A stretch of 64,000 nucleotides of DNA from Variovorax beijingensis (GCF_007828835.1 NZ_VIVL01000004.1:1-64000); one strand, 5' to 3'. Counted from the first letter of the stretch, positions 7,821-15,800 are shown. Notes: generated by a model from the sequence alone, not told the origin. Numbers and translations are program-made.

Positions 7821-8731
7821 CAGACGGGTCTCCTGCTATGTTCGACGAGCCGACGAAATCTGTTTTGTTCGCAGGCCCGGCCGGCCTCCCGGAACGCGCG
7901 CAACAACGCTGTGACAGATCGTGTGGACAAGGGGTCGACGTTCTTGATCCAGCGAAAGACCTCAAGGTCGGTCTGAACACTTCGCTTAGGCACTTCGATA
8001 GGCTTCGCCCTGGCGAGATCGGCTTCAACCCAACGCCTGTGAGTGGCGATGTCCACATCGCCATGCCGGTGTCGGGACAAGAGTTCTGCGAAGTGTCCCA
8101 GAGCCCGCTGGGGGAAGTACGAATTCGCACCGCCGGGTGCAGTGGCCAGTCCTGCCAAGCGCTCGTCATAGCGCAGAACGCATGGCTGCAGTTCATTCGG
8201 AACCCGGGTGTTGCGCGCAACGATCAGCCGCAATTTGGACTGCTGACTGGTACTCAGCGAGATCAGGTCCCGCGACACCATGCGAACGTAGGGTTCGGGC
8301 AGCGCGATGAGAACTGGGCCATCTGAGCGCCGTACCAAGGAGGCGATCGGCTGGCTTCGACCAAACTCACTGTTGAGGGTCTCCCACCAGTCAGCCGCGG
8401 ATGCTTCGCCGTTGGCCACCGCAGGCGGGCAGGAGGCTGCCTGCGAGACGCTCAGGTCATAGGACGGCACCCAGCGGTGCGCCGAAACGAGAGAGAGCCC
8501 TGCGGAAACAAAGTAGGACGGGCAGCCTAGCCGACGCGCGGCCGCTAATGCTGACGAGACGCCCGGGCCTCCGTATAGATCGCCTGCACGCGCGACTGAG
8601 GGAGCGGCGGTAATACGCCTCGCCCATTCTTGCGCGAAGGGGGCTAGACGGCGCGCTCGAATCGTTGAAACCGTCAACTGTGGGTTGACGAGGACACGCT
8701 TCGTGAAACTGCAAGAAGAGAGAACAACCAT
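7820..8731 (-). CDS. YaaA/DUF6884-like protein, candidate DpdC
   Basis: 303 residues, first gene of the modification operon. The N-terminus begins with a strand and turn MVVLSSCSFTKR and continues to YFVSAGLSLVSAHRWVPSYDLS, the arrangement seen in YaaA/DUF328 and DUF6884 proteins (strand-SCS-K at the start, SA-GL and P-YD further on). As I recall, DpdC, which converts preQ0 in DNA to the amide form ADG, is related to this fold. The C-terminal third (from about 220) is helical with many Arg residues. If it is DpdC, the final modification would be the amido-deazaguanine; if not, preQ0 itself may be the end product. The start ATG at 8729-8731 has only a weak ribosome site. Confidence 0.6.
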   Translation of the reverse strand: MVVLSSCSFTKRVLVNPQLTVSTIRARRLAPFAQEWARRITAAPSVARAGDLYGGPGVSSALAAARRLGCPSYFVSAGLSLVSAHRWVPSYDLSVSQAASCPPAVANGEASAADWWETLNSEFGRSQPIASLVRRSDGPVLIALPEPYVRMVSRDLISLSTSQQSKLRLIVARNTRVPNELQPCVLRYDERLAGLATAPGGANSYFPQRALGHFAELLSRHRHGDVDIATHRRWVEADLARAKPIEVPKRSVQTDLEVFRWIKNVDPLSTRSVTALLRAFREAGRACEQNRFRRLVEHSRRPV

Positions 8732-8934
8732 GCCTGAGAAACTGTAATTACGGCAGTATCGCAGATGTGCAGTTTCCTATCCAGCACCTGATCCCGCGCG
8801 GACGATGCCGCTGCACGTCTGCGGGCGACACCGAAAGGGCCAGGGCGAAACGTTGCAGAAAGTGTGCAAAGGGCCGGCACGCCCTGACCTCAGGTGCGAC
8901 AATAGATGTAACTAAAAGCACGAGAGGATGGAAG
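8732..8934. promoter_or_regulatory. Divergent promoter region between modification operon and helicase-nuclease pair
   Basis: This is the only gap between the leftward operon (start 8731) and the rightward helicase (start 8935 as preferred), so promoters for both must lie here. A GTAATTAC palindrome is at 8743-8750. I cannot fix -35/-10 elements with confidence. The frame of the helicase is open back to 8767 and would encode a short Cys-rich extension, treated as a finding. Confidence 0.4.
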
Positions 8935-11178
8935 GTGATATCGCTGACTGAACTCATTGCCGCATTGTTCCCCCCGACCTCGTCAAAGACGCCCACGCCG
9001 GAGCAACTTGCGATCCTTCGTCATCCCAGTGGTCCGGCTTGGGTGCTGGCAGGCCCGGGTTCCGGAAAGACCGAGGTCCTGGCGCTCTTTGCCTTACGGC
9101 TGATGTACGTCGGCCACGAGCCCTTTCAAAAGGAGCCTGTAGCCCCGCACTCCATCCTGATCACGACCTTTACCGAAAAGGCAGCCAAGAATTTGGAAGA
9201 TCGGATCGGAAGGTATCGAGCAATCCTCGTAGCCGCGTATCCGACGCTAGGCGTCATCGACACTTCGGAGTTGAAGGTGGGAACGTTGCACGCGCTGTGC
9301 AACGATATCCTTCAAGAGCATCGTGCGGCCTCATACCAGAACGTTCGGCTCATGGACGCGTTTGAGCAGGCGATGTTCGTCTACGAGCACCTAAGTGCCG
9401 TAAAAAGTGATGATCCCGCCGACGTTGCGCTGTGGTCAGCTTTCGACTACCTGTTCATCCCCAGGGATTGGCAGCCCAGTTACCAGAACTTGCCCAGCAA
9501 ATGGCTGCGAACAACGGCGCTGGTCAAGCTGTTCAATCGGATCGCCGAAGATCGTGTGGACGTGGCAGCTATGTACAAGGCGGACGGGCACTGGAGGCGA
9601 ATTGCGGATCTCTACGACGAGTACCGCCAGCATCTCAAGAACAACCACCGCTGCGATTTCTCCGAACTCCAGTCGCACTTCTTGTCGTTCCTGAAGACGC
9701 CTCTGGGGACGTCCTTCTTGAAAGGAACGCCCGGCGCTCGTGGAGGCATCAAATGGGTCTTGGTCGACGAGTACCAGGATACCAACCTCGTGCAAGAGGC
9801 AATCTATTTCGAGATGGCAGGCCATCACCATCACAACCTGGTCGTGGTGGGCGACGACGATCAGGCGATGTACCGGTTCCGCGGCGGTTCGGTCGAGTGC
9901 ATGGTGACCTTTGATGACGCGTGCCGGGTATATCTCAATATGGCGCCGGCCCAAGTCGGGAAGTTTCCGCTTGCCGGCAACTTTCGCTCGCACCCGCGCA
10001 TTGTGGATTTCTTCAATGAGTACATCACTGCGTTCCCTTCAATGAACCAACCCGGAGCTCGCGTGTCCGGAAAGAAGGCGATGACGGCGAACTCAGGCAT
10101 TGTCGGTGACTATGCCGCGGTGGGAATTCTAGAGGGCAAGACCATCGCGGATGCTGCAGGCAAGTTCGCCAGCGCTGTGGCCGACCTGGTGAAGCACAGT
10201 ATTGTCAAGGACCCGTCACAGTGCTGTCTGCTGCTCAATAGCACCAAGGAGAGTCCTCGAAATGCGGGTCCCTATGTGGAAGCACTGCGCCAGGCAGGGC
10301 TGAAGGTCTACAACCCGAGAAACAAAGCGTTCTTGCAACAAGAAGAAGTGCAGGGATTCCTGGGCGCGCTTCTGGCCATGCTGGACCCCAGTGGCCAGCA
10401 TATTCCGACCTCCAACGATCTGAGCCAGTTCATTGTCGATTGCCGCGCCACCTATGCTGCGCTTGCCGGCGCTCATCCCAAACTGGGCGATTACATCCAG
10501 AAGTGCGTGAAGAACATCGCGGCACACAAGGACCAGTTTGTCGACACCAGCCTGCAGGAGATCGCGTACCTAGTGTTGAGTTGTCCCCCATTTGACCAAT
10601 GGCACAGCGATCCTGTACGCCGTGTTCGCTTGGCACGCCTGACAGCGCTGTTGGAGTCGTATGCGTCCATGCCGGTGCTGGGAAACCTGAACGTGCAGCG
10701 AGGACGCATGAAGGTCGATGACCAGGCACCGTACGCCATCGTGGCCGGTTGGGTCAGAACCTTCTACCATCTATTCTTCGGCTACCTGGCCAGGTCAGGG
10801 ATGGACGAGGTCGGCGATGACGAAGTGATCTGCCCACCTGGGTATGTGCCTGTGATGACGATCCACCAGGCCAAGGGACTGGAGTTTCCGTTCGTGTTTG
10901 TAGGCCATCTGAGCGAAAAGCCGACCGTCGGAGACGCGCATAACCTCGAGTCGCAAATGGCAGCCTTTCCGGGCAATCCACACCGCGTCTTCCAACTGGC
11001 ACAGCCCGAAGTGCGCGCGGAACTCGACCGCATCCGCCAGTTCTACGTGGCGTATTCGCGCGCGCAGTACGCACTGATCCTGGTAGGCACGAAAACGCAT
11101 GTTGCCAATGCCACTGGCAATGCCGTGCCTTGCGGTCCTAAGAAGGGCTGGCTCTCGCAGCGTTTGATCAACCTCTAG
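8935..11178 (+). CDS. UvrD/PcrA-type SF1 DNA helicase
   Basis: 747 residues from the GTG at 8935-8937, chosen because GAGAGGA lies 6 bases upstream; a GTG at 8767 would add 56 residues. SF1A motifs are clear: Walker A AGPGSGKT near residue 40, TTFTEKAAKNLEDRI, VDEYQDTN near 277, VVGDDDQAMYRFRGG near 304, GNFRSHPRIVDFF, TIHQAKGLEFPFVFVG near 642 and FYVAYSRAQYALIL near 703. It unwinds duplex DNA using ATP. The next gene, 8 bases downstream, is a RecB-family nuclease, so the pair could act as a two-subunit AddAB/AdnAB-like machine. Being divergent from the modification operon, it is a plausible restriction effector; this is inference. Confidence 0.9.
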   Translation: MISLTELIAALFPPTSSKTPTPEQLAILRHPSGPAWVLAGPGSGKTEVLALFALRLMYVGHEPFQKEPVAPHSILITTFTEKAAKNLEDRIGRYRAILVAAYPTLGVIDTSELKVGTLHALCNDILQEHRAASYQNVRLMDAFEQAMFVYEHLSAVKSDDPADVALWSAFDYLFIPRDWQPSYQNLPSKWLRTTALVKLFNRIAEDRVDVAAMYKADGHWRRIADLYDEYRQHLKNNHRCDFSELQSHFLSFLKTPLGTSFLKGTPGARGGIKWVLVDEYQDTNLVQEAIYFEMAGHHHHNLVVVGDDDQAMYRFRGGSVECMVTFDDACRVYLNMAPAQVGKFPLAGNFRSHPRIVDFFNEYITAFPSMNQPGARVSGKKAMTANSGIVGDYAAVGILEGKTIADAAGKFASAVADLVKHSIVKDPSQCCLLLNSTKESPRNAGPYVEALRQAGLKVYNPRNKAFLQQEEVQGFLGALLAMLDPSGQHIPTSNDLSQFIVDCRATYAALAGAHPKLGDYIQKCVKNIAAHKDQFVDTSLQEIAYLVLSCPPFDQWHSDPVRRVRLARLTALLESYASMPVLGNLNVQRGRMKVDDQAPYAIVAGWVRTFYHLFFGYLARSGMDEVGDDEVICPPGYVPVMTIHQAKGLEFPFVFVGHLSEKPTVGDAHNLESQMAAFPGNPHRVFQLAQPEVRAELDRIRQFYVAYSRAQYALILVGTKTHVANATGNAVPCGPKKGWLSQRLINL

Positions 11179-11186
11179 GAGATGCC

Positions 11187-12101
11187 TTGTTTGCGAAGAT
11201 CTACCAGAACGTTCAGGTCCCTGCGTTGTCCCATTCGGGTGCTCGACCTCGCCTGAGCCTGACCAGCGACATCCTTTCGTACCGTCACTGCAGCTATCAG
11301 TATGGGCACTTCGCACACGATGGTTTTGTGCCGGCTCAATCGGCGCAGGCATTCTTTGGAACGGTGGTGCACCAGGTTCTCGACCGATGCCATCGCCATT
11401 TCGCTGGAATGAGTCCGGGCGTGCCGAAGGGCACACTGCCAACTGACACGGACATCGAGGGGTTCTTCAACGAAGTCAGGACCGCCTTGAAATCACATGG
11501 CATCCGGGCCGTCAGCGAGAGCGTTGCTGTGCGCGCTCTGGAGATCATCAGGTTTTTCAATGCCGTAGAAGGCCCGACGCTCTATCCCCTCATCCATGAC
11601 ACTGAATTCAGGTTGGAGCAGGACCGCGCCGACTATGTTTTGCGTGGCGTGGTAGACGTCCTTGTTGACCGGCCCGGTACTATTGGCACTGCGTCAACGC
11701 GTGAAATTTGGGACTACAAGGGCTCCCGGCGGCCGGCGGCTACTGACATGGAGATGCAGGAGTACGAATGGCAGATGTGCGTCTATGCTGAGCTTTACAA
11801 GGCTCGCTCCGGTGCGTATCCATCCAAGGCAGTCTTGTACTTCCTGAACGAACTCTCCGAAGACAATGTTAAGAGTGGCAAGCGGCCGGCGCGTGCCGTG
11901 CACGAAGTCGTTTTCACGCCGCAACGTGTGCAAGACGCGTTGACTCGTTTTCATCAGACCGCAATGGAGATTATCCAGTGCGCGTCGACGTCGACTTGGC
12001 CATTGCCGGGCGCCAAACCGAAGGAAGAGACGTGCAATATCTGCGATCTTCGCTGGAGATGCCCGAAGGCGAGCGTCCCGCGCCGTATGCCTTTCGCATG
12101 A
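11187..12101 (+). CDS. Cas4/AddB-like Fe-S PD-(D/E)xK nuclease
   Basis: 304 residues starting at TTG 11187, with AGGAG ending 5 bases upstream. The nuclease core is FFGTVVHQVLDRC (H62), RGVVDVLVD (D157), IWDYKG (D176, K178) and YEWQMCVYAELY (Q196), the RecB-family order. C35 near the N-terminus and C283-x2-C286-x5-C292 near the C-terminus match the four-cysteine iron-sulfur clasp of AddB and Cas4. It would degrade or nick DNA strands exposed by the preceding helicase. The short 8-base gap implies translational coupling. No other recombination genes are nearby, so a housekeeping AddAB role is unlikely. Confidence 0.85.
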   Translation: MFAKIYQNVQVPALSHSGARPRLSLTSDILSYRHCSYQYGHFAHDGFVPAQSAQAFFGTVVHQVLDRCHRHFAGMSPGVPKGTLPTDTDIEGFFNEVRTALKSHGIRAVSESVAVRALEIIRFFNAVEGPTLYPLIHDTEFRLEQDRADYVLRGVVDVLVDRPGTIGTASTREIWDYKGSRRPAATDMEMQEYEWQMCVYAELYKARSGAYPSKAVLYFLNELSEDNVKSGKRPARAVHEVVFTPQRVQDALTRFHQTAMEIIQCASTSTWPLPGAKPKEETCNICDLRWRCPKASVPRRMPFA

Positions 12102-12455
12102 CCTCCTGAGGATGATTGCGTATCACTGCGACATCGATCTCCCGGAAAATCGGGCCGCGGCTGTGGTGACGCGCATCGAGCACCGATAGCGTTTCAACCC
12201 TCCGGCTTCCATCTTTGATGCCTTCGCGACGGTGCCACTGCGCACTGCGCTGCCAATGCTGGATGCTGCAGCGGTGCTGTTGCGGGCGTTAATCCGGGCG
12301 GCAGGAACTGATGCGGAGAAGCAACGTAAGAAACGGGGCTCTGATAGGGGGTACAAAAGGGGGTACAAAACGTTTTTCGAATTGGGGAAAGCTAATATTC
12401 ATACGGGCTGCGGGACATCTTTAGATCGGTTTCACACGACCAACAAAACGTCCAA
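12102..12455. other. Non-coding stretch with a 12-bp tandem repeat
   Basis: No convincing gene is present between the nuclease stop and the terminator hairpin. Two adjacent copies of GGGGGTACAAAA lie at 12347-12358 and 12359-12370. Open frames across this stretch show no family resemblance. The base composition and the repeat suggest a junction left by a mobile element. Confidence 0.4.
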
Positions 12456-12489
12456 GGGCGTCCGGTTTTATCCACCGGACGCCCTTTTT
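12456..12489 (+). terminator. Strong intrinsic terminator
   Basis: A perfect 10-base stem (12456-12465 with 12475-12484, GGGCGTCCGG/CCGGACGCCC), a 9-base loop and TTTTT immediately after. It would end rightward transcripts from the helicase-nuclease pair, or be what remains of a core gene's terminator into which the element inserted. Confidence 0.75.
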
Positions 12490-12599
12490 CATTGGGAACT
12501 GGGCGAATCGGATCCGGGGGCATACACTGAAATCCGGTGACTCCCCGTGGTCCAGCCGCAGGGGTTCACTCCAGCAGTGGGTTGGTTTTACATCGGCGC

Positions 12600-12923
12600 T
12601 AACACGCGAGCCTTGCGGCGGCGCGCAAGGCGCGTGACGCCGCCAGGGCCAAGAAGGCTTCCGGGATCAATCCCATACAGGCGCGCCAGGTGGTCAAGCT
12701 CAGGGCGCCCGTGAACAGCGGCGATACCTTTCGAGAGACGGCTCTCGAATGGTTCGACAAGCACCACGCGCGCTGGAGCGGTCACTACGCGACACGCGAG
12801 AAACGCAATCTGGAAAAAGACCTGTTTCCGTACTTCGACGTGCGCCGCTTCGCATTGGCGTTGCAGACGGCATCGCCCAACCCAGGGCAGCAGGTCTCCG
12901 CGATGATGCAGGCTCGTCGGTGA
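12600..12923 (+). pseudogene. P4-type tyrosine integrase remnant
   Basis: In one frame the DNA encodes an AARKARDAARAKKASG-like block, then INPIQARQ and a segment with ALEWFDKHHARWSGHYATRE and EKDLFPYF. These are the end of the DUF4102 arm-binding domain and the start of the SAM-like core-binding domain of P4-family integrases. An in-frame stop lies just before 12603, homology ends near 12850, and the catalytic R-H-R-Y domain is absent, so the gene is dead. It marks a former integrative element to the right of the modification island. Confidence 0.7.
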
Positions 12924-13124
12924 CTTGGGGGGGTGGCCCTGCAGCGCGGACTTTCGATCTGAAGTTGGCTGCCTCCAACTCGATTCAGCCGATAGTTTTC
13001 GCGATCGTTCATTTGTGGCGCAACCTAGATCGTGCTGGAGCCCGTGCTTGGTCATGGCCCAAAAGCGGATGAGGTAAATCAAGAATGGCTGTGCGCTCAT
13101 TGGAAGACGGCGGCACCATTGACG
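12924..13124. other. Gap with no recognisable gene
   Basis: Nothing with family resemblance or a good ribosome site was seen here; it is probably further debris of the integrative element. Confidence 0.35.
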
Positions 13125-13388
13125 CTACAGTCCTTTGAACAACTCCTCGAGGCGGATTCCCAAGGCGACTGCCAGCGTATCGATCACCGCTAGGGAGGGG
13201 TTTCGCACGCCGCGCTCCATGCCACTGACGTAGGTACGGTCGAGCCCGCAACGCGCTGCGAAGTCTTCTTGCGAAAGGCCGCGTTCTTTGCGGAGTTCCC
13301 GCAGACGTTTCCCGAATCGAACGGACAGTGAAATCACGGCCGCGATTGGGCTTCTTTGTAGACCAATTGACCACGGACTTATCGTCAC
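13125..13388 (-). CDS. XRE-family regulator resembling R-M controller (C) proteins
   Basis: Up to 87 residues; the conserved part starts at RFGKRLRELRKERGLSQ and continues through FAARCGLDRTYVSGMERG and NPSLAVIDTLAVALGI, ending LEELFKGL. This is a compact helix-turn-helix protein with the DRTYVSG-ERG recognition helix typical of controller proteins of restriction-modification systems. The start is uncertain: GTG at 13388 or GTG at 13337. No restriction or methylase gene is adjacent, so it may be an orphan of a lost system or regulate the remnant element. Direct repeats overlapping its 5' end could be its operator. Confidence 0.65.
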   Translation of the reverse strand: MTISPWSIGLQRSPIAAVISLSVRFGKRLRELRKERGLSQEDFAARCGLDRTYVSGMERGVRNPSLAVIDTLAVALGIRLEELFKGL

Positions 13389-13405
13389 ATATCATGTAGA
13401 CTAAT
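13358..13405. promoter_or_regulatory. Direct repeats, possible operator of the XRE regulator
   Basis: GTAGACCAAT (13358-13367) and GTAGACTAAT (13396-13405) are near-identical ten-base direct repeats 38 bases apart, at the 5' end of the controller-like gene. Between them, read on the minus strand, is ATAAGTCCGTGG, which resembles the spacer of controller-protein operators as I remember them. Autoregulation is inferred. Confidence 0.35.
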
Positions 13406-13511
13406 CATCACTTTTGGACGATTCGAGGGCTCGCTCAATGCCGTATACAGTCGCCAATCTCCCTCTGGATGCGCGGACGCGTCGTCCTGCCCGCCGGGTG
13501 TGTTGGCTATC

Positions 13512-14180
13512 ATGAGGAAGCTGGCTCCTGCCTCCCCCTTCCCAACGGCAGGGAAACTTCGCGTCCCGGTCGCGCTGTCGCGCCCGCGCGGCCGTCCTCC
13601 CCATCCTCCGCGGAGCGAGTCCACAGCGCAACTGGGGCGTCAGATCAAAGCGCTTCGGATGGCCGCCGGGATCTCGGGCAACGAACTGGCCCACAGTTGC
13701 GGGGTCTCCGGTTCGCTGCTTTCCCGCGTCGAGCGTGGTCTCGTGTCTCCTTCCGTAGAGACGCTCAACCGCATCGCTGTCGGTTTGAACGTTCCGCTCT
13801 CGCGATTCTTCTGCGACCAGGCACGTCGCACGGACTGGTCATTTGTGCCGGCCGGTCGCGGCGTCATGGTCAATCGCATGGGCGCGCTAAAGGACTACCG
13901 CTACGAGTTGCTCGGGCACCTGCTGTCCGGGAACTTGTTCGTGGAGCCCTATCTGGTGACGCTCCTGCCGCAGGCCGAGCCCTACAGTAGTTTTCAGCAC
14001 CCCGGGATCAAGTTCCTGTACGTGATCTCGGGACGCGCGCAGTACCGGTACGGCGGCAAGGTCGTGAACGTCGGCGAGGGCGACTCACTTCTTTTCGAGT
14101 CCAGCGTGCTTCATGGTGTGGAAGCGATCCTTGAAGCGCCGCTCTCATACCTGTCGGTCATCTTCACGCTGCGGGGTTAA
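13512..14180 (+). CDS. XRE-cupin transcriptional regulator
   Basis: 222 residues from the ATG at 13512; a GTG at 13500 would add four. The N-terminal helix-turn-helix runs LGRQIKALRMAAGISGNELAH and SGSLLSRVERGLVSPSVETL, and the C-terminal half is a cupin with QHPGIKFLYVISGRAQYRYGGK and GEGDSLLFESSVLHGVE. This architecture is that of PuuR-type regulators that sense a small molecule in the cupin. The Arg/Pro-rich N-terminal 40 residues are probably unstructured. It is flanked by mobile-element debris, so no target gene can be assigned. Confidence 0.8.
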   Translation: MRKLAPASPFPTAGKLRVPVALSRPRGRPPHPPRSESTAQLGRQIKALRMAAGISGNELAHSCGVSGSLLSRVERGLVSPSVETLNRIAVGLNVPLSRFFCDQARRTDWSFVPAGRGVMVNRMGALKDYRYELLGHLLSGNLFVEPYLVTLLPQAEPYSSFQHPGIKFLYVISGRAQYRYGGKVVNVGEGDSLLFESSVLHGVEAILEAPLSYLSVIFTLRG

Positions 14181-14289
14181 GGCTACCGAGCCTGTTTTCC
14201 TCACTGTCAACTGTTGGAAGTGACAGGGCATATGCAGCGCAGGTACCACTAGGCTTCGCCGCCGACGTCATCTCGTCTGGCTTCGCACA

Positions 14290-14918
14290 TGGGGTGCGAT
14301 GGATTCAGCCAAGTCGACGTATTCGACGGTCCCGCCCGGAAAAGGCCGATGGCATCGCTCAACCCAGGTTGTCGGAACGCCTCGCGAAGTGGCATACGGT
14401 CGCGCCGCAGGGGTCCGTCTGAACCTGGTCGACACGCGGGCCGCAGAATTTGCTGCAGCGCTGAAACGCGAGGAGCTCGATGCGGACTTCACATTCGGCT
14501 TGCCGCCCGACGAGGCGGGGGTGAGGGTCTTGGGTCATCCACCGATCAAGGCCAGGAAGCTGCGCTGTTACCAGAACCGCAACTTCACACGGCGCGTACT
14601 GGCACCACCGGTGCTGGCTGCGGGCTTTCACGTCGACCGTCCTGCGGCACGGGCCGGCGACTGGAGCGGACTGGCGCCGCTGGTCGCTCCCGGGTCTTTG
14701 TCGTCAGCCGATGCGGATGGCTTTGCCGACGAGGGCGGCTGCCAACTTAAGCCCGAATGGACCCCGTGCGGGACGCGCTGGCACTGCCCGACGGCGACGG
14801 GCTGCTGGTGCTCGATGACGAGGACGACGTGCTGCTGCGGGCGCGCGACGTGGACCGTCAGCTCACGCGTGCGGCGCGTCTCGCGGCGCCGGACCCTGAC
14901 GACGCAATCGCGCTGTGA
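14290..14918 (+). pseudogene. TraG/VirD4 coupling-protein C-terminal remnant (frameshifted)
   Basis: From about 14500 one frame encodes VLGHPPIKARKLRCYQNRNF and TRRVLAPPVL, then DRPAARAGDWSG, which matches my memory of the C-terminal region of TraG from Tn4371-type integrative conjugative elements. From 14757 another frame encodes MDPVRDALALPDGDGLLVLD and ends LAAPDPDDAIAL at 14918, like the usual TraG tail. The change of frame near 14750 and lack of the ATPase domain show a broken gene. The stop overlaps the start of copG, the order seen in traG-copG-trbB modules. The part before 14480 is not recognisable. Confidence 0.6.
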
Positions 14919-15250
14919 GCCGGGCTCGCCTCAACATCTTCATCGCGCCGGAGCACGCCAAGCGGCTGGACCGATTGGCGGTGCCCAAGGGCGTGTCGAA
15001 ATCCGCCGTGATCGCTGCTGCGCTGGCGTCGTTCCTGTCGCCCGATGGCGGCGACCAGCGCGAGGCAGCGATCGCCAAGCGCCTGGACCGGCTCTCGCGC
15101 CAGTTCAACCGGCTGGAGCGCGACCAGAACATCCTGATCGAAACGGTGGCGCTCTATGTCCGCTACTTCCTACTTCCTACTTCCTACTTCCTACTTCCTA
15201 CTTCCTACTTCCTCACGGTCTCGATCCCGGTGCCCGAACTGGGCGAATAG
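14915..15250 (+). CDS. CopG-like ribbon-helix-helix protein with internal repeat expansion
   Basis: 111 residues from GTG 14915. RLNIFIAPEHAKRLDRLA and SKSAVIAAALASFLSP form the ribbon-helix-helix, followed by a coiled-coil-like helix AKRLDRLSRQFNRLERDQ. It resembles the CopG protein encoded between traG and trbB in Tn4371-family elements. At residues 84-99 a 7-bp repeat adds about 14 residues (repeating YFLLPTS), after which TVSIPVPE resumes and the protein ends early. The trb genes that should follow are absent, so the gene is an isolated relic and may be non-functional. Confidence 0.6.
   Translation: MSRARLNIFIAPEHAKRLDRLAVPKGVSKSAVIAAALASFLSPDGGDQREAAIAKRLDRLSRQFNRLERDQNILIETVALYVRYFLLPTSYFLLPTSYFLTVSIPVPELGE
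15164..15212. repeat. Seven tandem copies of TACTTCC
   Basis: Seven uninterrupted 7-bp units occupy 49 bases inside copG. The six extra units add 42 bases, which preserves the frame. Because seven is not a multiple of three, gain or loss of one unit would frameshift the gene. Confidence 0.95.
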
Positions 15251-15281
15251 CGTCCGGAGGCGTACGCCAAGAACAGGCCGC

Positions 15282-15800
15282 TCAAAAGGTGACGGTCACG
15301 ACGATAGTGTCTGCGTAGATGCCGGGCACCACCGTGGTCTGGTTGGCCGGAATGCGCCCGTAGACGGTGTGCGAAGCGTTGCCGGTGATGGGGCTCGTGC
15401 TCCCCGAGATGCTGCTCGCGCCCCAGACCGTGTCATGCGCAGCATCGGTGTACAGGTTGTAGTTCAGCCCGTTGGCCCCTGAGGTCATCTTGCGCTGGGC
15501 GATCGTTCCCGCACCCGGCCCCAGGCCGATGGTGTAGCTGACCGCGGTCGGCAGCAACCCGGCGATCAGGCGCGCTTGTATCGCGATCGTCGATGTGCTG
15601 TCGGTCACCAGCGCGCTCAGTGGCGCGTAGTTGCCGAAGGCAAGGTCGCCTGCAATGACGGTCACGCACAGAACAAGATTGCAGTTCTGCCCGGTCCCGG
15701 CCTGCGCCGTGCCGGCCACCGCCAGCACGGATGCCGCCAGCGCCATGTTGCGGATGCCGTGCTTCAGCGCGACGAAGGGGACGTGGCGATCGGTTCGCAT
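15282..15800 (-). CDS. Spore coat U (SCPU) domain protein, pilus A tip or minor subunit
   Basis: 172 residues from ATG 15798-15800. A signal peptide (MALAASVLAVAGTAQA) precedes an SCPU beta-sandwich with NLVLCVTVIAGDLAFGNYAPL, IGLGPGAGTIAQRKM, LNYNLYTDAAHDTVWG and the terminal beta strand GIYADTIVVTVTF. SCPU proteins are secreted fibre subunits assembled by chaperone-usher pathways. It is the last gene of the operon and overlaps the end of the usher gene. The C-terminal donor-like strand and position suggest a subunit at one end of the fibre; which end is unknown. Confidence 0.85.
   Translation of the reverse strand: MRTDRHVPFVALKHGIRNMALAASVLAVAGTAQAGTGQNCNLVLCVTVIAGDLAFGNYAPLSALVTDSTSTIAIQARLIAGLLPTAVSYTIGLGPGAGTIAQRKMTSGANGLNYNLYTDAAHDTVWGASSISGSTSPITGNASHTVYGRIPANQTTVVPGIYADTIVVTVTF

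Noticed and set aside
15164..15212. Short tandem array as a CRISPR
   Set aside because: Units are 7 bases and contiguous with no spacers.
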